A stretch of DNA of 11,907 nt from Gammaproteobacteria bacterium (GTDB lineage Bacteria; Pseudomonadota; Gammaproteobacteria; PS1; Pseudothioglobaceae): positions 1 to 11,907 of the forward strand of contig JAPYOZ010000017.1 of the NCBI GenBank assembly GCA_029941485.1, read 5' to 3'. Position 1 is the stretch's first letter. The number at the start of each line of letters is the position of its first letter. A program made the translations under genes and the position numbers. The notes under the pieces are model-generated. The model saw nothing but the letters and a program-made list of their open reading frames with translations, made no database searches and was not told where the DNA came from. Shown piece after piece: positions 7,016-11,907 of this stretch.

Positions 7016-8164
7016 ATGAGCTTATCAATTGCACCTCTAGTAACATCAGTTTTATTAACATTTTCTCTTTCCTCTCAAGCACAAGTCATCACCCAAAACC
7101 CCGATAGTTTTGATTCCGTTTACAGTCTTCAAGTAGTCAGTGGCATGTCATTAGATAAAAGGGCACTTTTAGGAGGTGCAGTTATTTCCTCCGCACAAGT
7201 CAATTTATCTGCCCAAGTGTCAGGCGATGTTTTGAGTGTAAGTGGTAAAGAAGGCGATATGTTTAAACAGGGCACTATTTTAGTAACCCTAGAGCAAGAA
7301 TCCATTCAAGCACAAAGAGATTCGGCTTATGCTGACATTGCATCGGCTAATGAAGCGCTTAGAAATGCCGGCGTACAATATTCACAATCCATTGTTTCTC
7401 CAAATTCAAACGGTATGTTTGGCGGAATTCCAGGCATGTTCTCTATGTTTACTGATCCAATGTTAAAAATGAGCGGGCAAGGCAACCCTGAGTTTGATAA
7501 GTTTGCGAACAGAACTTCGCGCTATACCGACTACCAACAATCTAAAAATAGACTTAAACAAGCAGAACTTAAACTAAAGCAGGTTGAAGAACGCCTTAAA
7601 GACGCCAACGTGGTTGCACCTTTTGATGGTGTTATTGTGGTTAAAAATATCAATCAAGGCGATGTAGTGCAGCCTGGTCAAACTCTAATAAAGTTTGCTA
7701 ACATTAAAGATCTTCAAGTGGAAGTAAATATACCTTCCCGTTTGGTTAGGAGTCTAAAACTTAATAAGAAATATCGCATCAAACTAGACATTGTAAATAT
7801 TGTTGTTGATGCAGCCTTAGCACAAATTTACCCAATCGCTAACAACGCTAAACACAGTGTGAAAGTAAAATTTGACTTGCCAGCAGGCGTTCCGGTACTG
7901 CCGGGTGCTTATGCAGAGGTAGAAATTTTTGAAACCGATTCAGGTATTTTAACGCCGGTTATTTTAGAGACAGCAATTATGTGGCGTTCTAGCTTGCCTA
8001 GTGTTTTTGTGATTAACCCAAAAACAGGCAAAACAGAGCTAAGATTTATCCGACTTGGTGAACAAGTAGGCAAGAGCAAAAAAAGCGTTTTATCAGGCTT
8101 AAAGATTGGTGAAAAAATTGTTACTAATCCGAACATCTTAATGATTTCAGGAATGAATATTTAA
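7016..8164 (+). CDS. RND efflux periplasmic adaptor (HlyD/AcrA-type membrane fusion protein)
   Basis: This 382-residue protein should bridge the RND permease to an outer-membrane channel across the periplasm. Residues 1-22 are a signal-peptide-like segment (cleavage likely after Ser-Gln-Ala), with no lipobox cysteine seen. The split lipoyl domain is clear: AQVSGDVLSVSGKEGDMFKQ (66-85) and VVAPFDGVIVVKNINQGDVV (199-218). Between them is a coiled-coil hairpin, about 95-125 and 170-197. Beta-barrel and membrane-proximal domains follow, with LPGAYAEVEI at 295-304. Unusually, the hairpin turn contains a Gly/Met/Phe-rich insertion (about 128-165) with Met at 134, 141, 144, 149 and 152. The signal peptide n-region has no Lys or Arg before the core, which is odd and leaves the start slightly uncertain. 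The ATG has AGG six bases upstream. The permease begins 7 nt after the stop. Substrate is unknown; I give no gene symbol. Confidence 0.9.
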   Translation: MSLSIAPLVTSVLLTFSLSSQAQVITQNPDSFDSVYSLQVVSGMSLDKRALLGGAVISSAQVNLSAQVSGDVLSVSGKEGDMFKQGTILVTLEQESIQAQRDSAYADIASANEALRNAGVQYSQSIVSPNSNGMFGGIPGMFSMFTDPMLKMSGQGNPEFDKFANRTSRYTDYQQSKNRLKQAELKLKQVEERLKDANVVAPFDGVIVVKNINQGDVVQPGQTLIKFANIKDLQVEVNIPSRLVRSLKLNKKYRIKLDIVNIVVDAALAQIYPIANNAKHSVKVKFDLPAGVPVLPGAYAEVEIFETDSGILTPVILETAIMWRSSLPSVFVINPKTGKTELRFIRLGEQVGKSKKSVLSGLKIGEKIVTNPNILMISGMNI

Positions 8165-8171
8165 TAAAATT

Positions 8172-11100
8172 ATGCCACATCAGCATCATCAGCATGACGA
8201 TTTATCGAAAGATAAAAACATAAAAGATAAAAACATAAAAGAAGCTTATAGGGATTATGAGCTGGGTATTGCAGGCAAATTAACCAAAGCTTTCATTACT
8301 TCACCATTGTCAATTATCTTATTCTTCGCCATGCTTGGTGCAGGAATTATGGGTTTGATTTCAACGCCCAGACAAGAAGATCCACAAATATCCGTCCCAC
8401 TGATTGACCTATTCGTTGAATACCCTGGCGCTTCATCCGATGAGGTTTCCAATATTATTATCAAGCCGCTAGAGCGTTTAATGTCCCATATTTTAGGCGT
8501 TAAACACGTTTATTCTGTCAGTGACAAAGGTCAGGGCATTATTACCGTTGAATTTGATGTGGGTCAAGACATGAACGCTTCAATCATCAAGGTGCGTGAC
8601 AAGATGTTGGCAAATCTTGACTTTATGCCACCCGGTGCTCGAAAACCACTCATTAAACCTAAAGAAATAGACGACGTTCCAATTATTAATTTAACCTTAT
8701 GGTCCAAAACATTGGACGATGGTCAGTTACGTTCTTTGGGTTTAGAGTTATTACAACAGCTTGAAAAAGTAAAGGACACAAACAATGGTTTTGTAGTCGG
8801 TGGCCGTAAGGAGTCCTTTAATATTGACGTCTACCCAGGTCGATTGGCTGGTTATAACGTATCCATTCAGCAAATTGCCAAGACTGTTGGCTCTGCAAAC
8901 ATTAGTGAGCGCACAGGCGATATTGAGCTTAACGGACTCAAAATGGAGGTTTATGCGGGTGATTTCTTTAAAAAAGTTGAGGACATTGAGAATCTAGTAA
9001 TAACGGTTAACGATGGAATGCCAGTTTATGTACGTGATGTTGCTGATGTGTATTACGCACCAGAAGACACCGTTCACATGGTCAACTATTACACTGGAAG
9101 AGCCAATAAAACCAACCAAAAAGCCACTGGTGAACAAGCCGTTACTATCGCTATTGCAAAGAAATTTGGTACTAACGGTGTTGAAGTGGCAGAAAATATT
9201 CTGGCTAAAGTTGAAGAATTAAAAGGTCGTTTGATTCCAGATAATGTACACGTTAGCGTCACTCGAAATTATGGTAAATCAGCTAAGGATAAAGTTAATG
9301 CGCTGATCAAAAAACTCTTTATCGCCACAGGTGCTGTTACGGTATTGGTTTGGTTTGCGCTGGGTGTACGGCCAGCTATTGTTGTTACATTAGTTATTCC
9401 AGTCGTGCTTTTAATGACTATTTTCTCTGCTTGGATTTTAGGAATGACCATCGATAGGGTGAGTTTGTTTGCGCTTATTTTCTCAATTGGTATCTTGGTT
9501 GACGATGCAATTGTGGTGACTGAAAACATATATCGTCGATGGTTAATTGATAACAAAATTACCATCGCTACAGCGATTGATGCTGTGCGTGAGGTAGGCA
9601 ATCCAACTATTCTAGCAACCTTTACCGTGGTTGCTGCATTAGTCCCTATGGCTGCAGTGAGTGGAATGATGGGCCCTTACATGGCGCCAATTCCTGTACT
9701 GGGTTCAGTGGCAATGATGTTCTCATTGTTTGCAGCGTTTGTATTTACTCCGTACTTTATTATGAAATTTGTACCACCGCTTAATGTACTTCATAAGATG
9801 CATGAGAAAGAAGAAAAAGAAGCTAAAAAATTACATGATTTTTTCCACAGTACTATTTCAAAATTATTCAATATAAAACTCTATGGAATGACCTTTATGA
9901 TTGGGCTTGTTATTGCCTTCTTCATGTCAATGTCAATGTTCTATACTACTTCAGTGCCTGTTAAGATGCTACCATTGGACAATAAATCAGAGTTTGGTGT
10001 CGTGCTAGACATGCCAGATGGCACGGCTCTTGCCGATACCGCATCCACATTGCACAAAATGGCACAAGTCCTGCGTAACGTACCAGAGGTTGTTGCTGTT
10101 CAGTCTTACGCAGGCACCGCTAAACCATTTGATTTTAATGGCTTAGTCCGTCATTACTATTTAAGGAAAAACTCATCAGAAGGTGAGTTGCAAATTCAAT
10201 TAGCAGAAAAATCCGATCGTGAAAGATCCAGCCATAAAATTGCATTAGAAGCCAGAGAACTGATTAAACAAATTGCCAGCGATGCTGGTGCTAATTATGC
10301 CGTTGTTGAGATGCCACCAGGGCCACCAGTATTACGTCCTGTTGTAGCAGAAGTTTATGGTCCTGACAAAGAAACGCGTCGTAATCTTGCACGTGATCTG
10401 ACCGAGTTGTTTAAAGAGTCTGGCACCATGACAGACATTGATAATCTAATACGCGATGAATACCCAATAATCAATTTCCAAGTAGACACTGAAAAAGCCT
10501 CTCGTTTTGGCGTGAGTGTGCAAACCATTCAGCAAACTTTAGTAATGGCAATGAGTAATTTTCACGTGGGTACAATTCGTCTTAAAAATGCTTTAGAGCC
10601 AGCCAGTATTCGATTACAAGTGCCGTTGTCAAAGCGCTCTCAGTTGTCTTATTTAACACAGCTTCCTGTGCCTTCGCAGCACGGAGGAATGATTTCAATT
10701 TCTGAGCTGGGTTCATTTACTTTCAAAAAGCAAGACGATTTAATATTCCACAAAGATTTAGCAGACGTTGAATACGTATTGGGTGAGCCCATTGGTCGCT
10801 TGAGTGCACCTATTTATGCAATGATGGGTGTGGATGACTTATTGTTAAGGTATCAAACCATTGATGGTAAAGAACTGCAAGGTGAATACCTAGGACCACC
10901 TGAAGACCAGACTGTACCTGGTTTTGAATGGGGTGGTGAGTGGACTGTAACTTATGAAACCTTTAGAGACATGGGCACAGCATTCGGTGTTGCACTTATT
11001 GTTATTTATATGTTGGTGGTATGGCAGTTTGGTAATTTTATTATTCCTGCTGTAATCATGGCACCAATTCCACTAACCTTGCTCGGCATTGTTCCTGGGC

Positions 11101-11672
11101 ACTGGATAATGGGCGCAGAATTTACCGCCACCTCAATGATTGGCTGGATCGCCCTGGCCGGTATTATTGTGCGAAACTCTATTTTATTATTAGACTTCAC
11201 CGTACAAGAGTATGCCAAAGGCATTCCTTTCTTTGATGCTGTAATTAATTCATGTTCTTCGCGTACGCGTCCAATTCTAATCACTGCTTTTGCACTGGTA
11301 GGTGGTTCCAGTGTTATCTTGTCAGATCCTATTTTCCAAGGCATGGCAATTTCATTGCTGTTTGGTGTGCTAATCTCAACGGTATTAACACTCATCGTAA
11401 TACCGTTAGGCACACTGTCAGCAGGTGAGGCCTCGTGTCGTGAGATTGCCGTTAATATGGGCTTACTTCCAGGTGATGCCAATGCTGATGCTAAATACAA
11501 TGTGACAAAACCTGAAAAGACAAAAGAAGATAAATCTGAAAGAGCTTCTAAAACTAAAGAATGGGCCAAGAATCTCCTTGACAAGAAAAAGAAAAGTAAG
11601 GAAAAGGACGATGGTGATAAAAAAATAGACACCAATGGTTTATTAAAGAAAGAAGATAAAAGCGATTTGTAA
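8172..11672 (+). CDS. RND-family efflux permease (HAE1/AcrB-like) with extended termini
   Basis: This is an inner-membrane proton-driven efflux pump of the RND superfamily, 1166 residues against the usual 1020-1050. The layout is TM1 (about 41-63), first periplasmic porter region (64-375), TM2-TM6 (about 382-532), TM7 (about 570-592), second porter region (593-930) and TM8-TM12 (about 932-1080). TM4 carries the acidic pair Asp444-Asp445 in ILVDDAIVVTENI, matching AcrB Asp407/Asp408. In TM10 the AcrB Lys940 position appears as Arg1001 in GIIVRNSILLLDF. PPGPPVLRPVVAEVYG (715-730) and GEWTVTYETFRDMG (922-935) seem typical of a distinct HAE-like subfamily, from memory. The aspartate pair argues against the heavy-metal (CusA/CzcA) branch. 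Odd features are a His-rich repeat-encoded N-terminus (MPHQHHQHDD) and a Lys-rich tail of about 65 residues. The ribosome site is weak, so coupling to the adaptor is likely. No channel gene follows. Substrate cannot be inferred. Confidence 0.93.
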   Translation: MPHQHHQHDDLSKDKNIKDKNIKEAYRDYELGIAGKLTKAFITSPLSIILFFAMLGAGIMGLISTPRQEDPQISVPLIDLFVEYPGASSDEVSNIIIKPLERLMSHILGVKHVYSVSDKGQGIITVEFDVGQDMNASIIKVRDKMLANLDFMPPGARKPLIKPKEIDDVPIINLTLWSKTLDDGQLRSLGLELLQQLEKVKDTNNGFVVGGRKESFNIDVYPGRLAGYNVSIQQIAKTVGSANISERTGDIELNGLKMEVYAGDFFKKVEDIENLVITVNDGMPVYVRDVADVYYAPEDTVHMVNYYTGRANKTNQKATGEQAVTIAIAKKFGTNGVEVAENILAKVEELKGRLIPDNVHVSVTRNYGKSAKDKVNALIKKLFIATGAVTVLVWFALGVRPAIVVTLVIPVVLLMTIFSAWILGMTIDRVSLFALIFSIGILVDDAIVVTENIYRRWLIDNKITIATAIDAVREVGNPTILATFTVVAALVPMAAVSGMMGPYMAPIPVLGSVAMMFSLFAAFVFTPYFIMKFVPPLNVLHKMHEKEEKEAKKLHDFFHSTISKLFNIKLYGMTFMIGLVIAFFMSMSMFYTTSVPVKMLPLDNKSEFGVVLDMPDGTALADTASTLHKMAQVLRNVPEVVAVQSYAGTAKPFDFNGLVRHYYLRKNSSEGELQIQLAEKSDRERSSHKIALEARELIKQIASDAGANYAVVEMPPGPPVLRPVVAEVYGPDKETRRNLARDLTELFKESGTMTDIDNLIRDEYPIINFQVDTEKASRFGVSVQTIQQTLVMAMSNFHVGTIRLKNALEPASIRLQVPLSKRSQLSYLTQLPVPSQHGGMISISELGSFTFKKQDDLIFHKDLADVEYVLGEPIGRLSAPIYAMMGVDDLLLRYQTIDGKELQGEYLGPPEDQTVPGFEWGGEWTVTYETFRDMGTAFGVALIVIYMLVVWQFGNFIIPAVIMAPIPLTLLGIVPGHWIMGAEFTATSMIGWIALAGIIVRNSILLLDFTVQEYAKGIPFFDAVINSCSSRTRPILITAFALVGGSSVILSDPIFQGMAISLLFGVLISTVLTLIVIPLGTLSAGEASCREIAVNMGLLPGDANADAKYNVTKPEKTKEDKSERASKTKEWAKNLLDKKKKSKEKDDGDKKIDTNGLLKKEDKSDL
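8178..8195 (+). repeat. Tandem 9-bp repeat, two perfect copies
   Basis: CATCAGCAT occurs twice head to tail immediately after the second codon of the permease and encodes His-Gln-His twice. The unit is a multiple of three, so copy-number change would lengthen or shorten the His-rich N-terminus without a frameshift. Confidence 0.9.
8211..8240 (+). repeat. Tandem 15-bp repeat, two perfect copies
   Basis: GATAAAAACATAAAA is repeated exactly at 8211-8225 and 8226-8240. It encodes Asp-Lys-Asn-Ile-Lys twice in the cytoplasmic N-terminus of the permease. Like the 9-bp repeat just upstream, it keeps frame, so slippage or unequal recombination could alter length harmlessly. Confidence 0.92.
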
Positions 11673-11711
11673 GATTAGATAGGTCTTCCTCAAGAGAGTT
11701 TCTAAATATTT

Positions 11712-11749
11712 AAAAAACCAACATTGATTCAACTGATGTTGGTTTTTTT
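11712..11749 (+). terminator. Rho-independent terminator after the efflux operon
   Basis: A perfect 13-bp inverted repeat (11712-11724 with 11736-11748) encloses an 11-nt loop. The inner stem is CCAACAT/ATGTTGG, flanked by A6 on the left and a run of seven T on the right (11743-11749). It begins 39 nt after the permease stop. The A-tract on the other side means it could also work for leftward transcription, though no leftward gene is seen to its right. It closes the two-gene operon, so a channel gene is not co-transcribed. Confidence 0.92.
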
Positions 11750-11903
11750 ATTTACAAATAACAACAAAAATTTAGATAATTTTCATTATGATCGATTTTT
11801 ATTAGTCAAGATCAGTCGAATACAATAAGACACTACTCTTTTGCTTATAGAGGCATTCAAAATCACTGTTTATAAGCTCTAAAACGCCTTTTAAAGGGAT
11901 TTT
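11750..11903 (+). promoter_or_regulatory. Leader-like intergenic region with competing inverted repeats
   Basis: This 154-nt stretch separates the terminator from a probable new start codon. GCTTATA (11843-11849) and TATAAGC (11871-11877) are perfect inverse complements 21 nt apart and extend to nine pairs if G-U is allowed. AGAGGC (11849-11854) could instead pair with GCCTTT (11886-11891). CCTTT (11887-11891) could also pair with the Shine-Dalgarno AAAGG (11893-11897). I recognise no named riboswitch and no convincing sigma-70 promoter. Confidence 0.3.
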
Positions 11904-11907
11904 ATGG
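11904..11907 (+). CDS. Probable start of the next gene (only four bases visible)
   Basis: The window ends on ATGG. AAAGGGA (11893-11899) lies four bases before the ATG, with its AGGG core five bases away, giving a good Shine-Dalgarno and spacing, so a rightward gene probably begins here. Nothing can be said about its product. Confidence 0.4.

Noticed and set aside
9269..9601. A 110-codon minus-strand frame opposite permease TM2-TM5
   Set aside because: It is antisense to conserved transmembrane coding sequence and has no homology I recognise; treated as a frame shadow.
11006..11635. A 209-codon open frame on the minus strand opposite the permease end
   Set aside because: It lies wholly inside the well-supported permease gene, has no recognisable domain or ribosome site, and its composition is what the antisense of a membrane and Lys-rich coding region would give.
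8172..11672. Heavy-metal RND (CusA/CzcA-type) identity, suggested by the His-rich N-terminus and Met-rich adaptor
   Set aside because: TM4 has the VDDAIVV aspartate pair typical of HAE pumps rather than the heavy-metal pattern, so a metal substrate is not supported by the core sequence.
11841..11876. TTGCTT with TATAAG as a promoter for the next gene
   Set aside because: The spacing is about 24 nt, well outside the 15-19 nt range for sigma-70 promoters.
1..11907. CRISPR arrays, insertion sequences, tRNA or rRNA genes and phage genes
   Set aside because: Reading through both strands showed no regularly spaced repeats, no transposase-like protein, no cloverleaf-like segment and no phage-type proteins; gaps between genes are too short for most of these.

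Overview
The window looks like chromosomal DNA from an AT-rich gammaproteobacterium. The block pdxA-rsmA-apaG-apaH and the pair rseP-bamA have their classical proteobacterial order, and BamA, RseP and a tripartite-type RND pump imply a Gram-negative double envelope. Low GC plus compact, overlapping genes would suit a marine sulfur-oxidiser-like lineage such as the SUP05/Thioglobaceae group. That placement is inference from overall impression only; no gene here proves it.

Region 1 (1-3007, minus strand) reads DUF971-like gene -> rseP -> bamA, with 6-nt and 11-nt gaps. BamA runs off the left edge after its fifth POTRA domain, so the barrel is missing. The theme is the outer membrane and envelope: RseP is the intramembrane protease of the envelope-stress response, and BamA is the outer-membrane protein insertase.

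Region 2 (3100-6788) holds dapF on the plus strand, meeting the minus-strand operon pdxA -> rsmA -> apaG -> apaH tail to tail with one base between stop codons. The operon genes overlap or touch (8, 17 and 1 nt). It combines vitamin B6 synthesis, 16S rRNA dimethylation, ApaG and Ap4A hydrolysis, as in E. coli, but surA and lptD are not upstream of pdxA.

Region 3 (6789-11750) starts with a very AT-rich divergent intergenic region. The 6801-7015 part has 30 G+C in 215 bases, about 14%. A two-gene RND efflux operon follows on the plus strand: a periplasmic adaptor (7016-8164), a permease (8172-11672) and a strong intrinsic terminator (11712-11749). No outer-membrane channel gene is present. This is the least ordinary part: the adaptor has a Met/Gly/Phe-rich insertion in its hairpin, and the permease has a His-rich N-terminus encoded by short in-frame tandem repeats and a long Lys-rich C-terminal tail.

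Region 4 (11750-11907) is a leader-like stretch with several possible pairings. It ends at a well-spaced Shine-Dalgarno sequence and an ATG that probably opens the next gene.

I see no tRNA, rRNA, CRISPR array, insertion sequence or phage feature. Most of the window is ordinary conserved housekeeping DNA, and I do not claim a new system. The pump operon and its control region are the best candidates for a second look.
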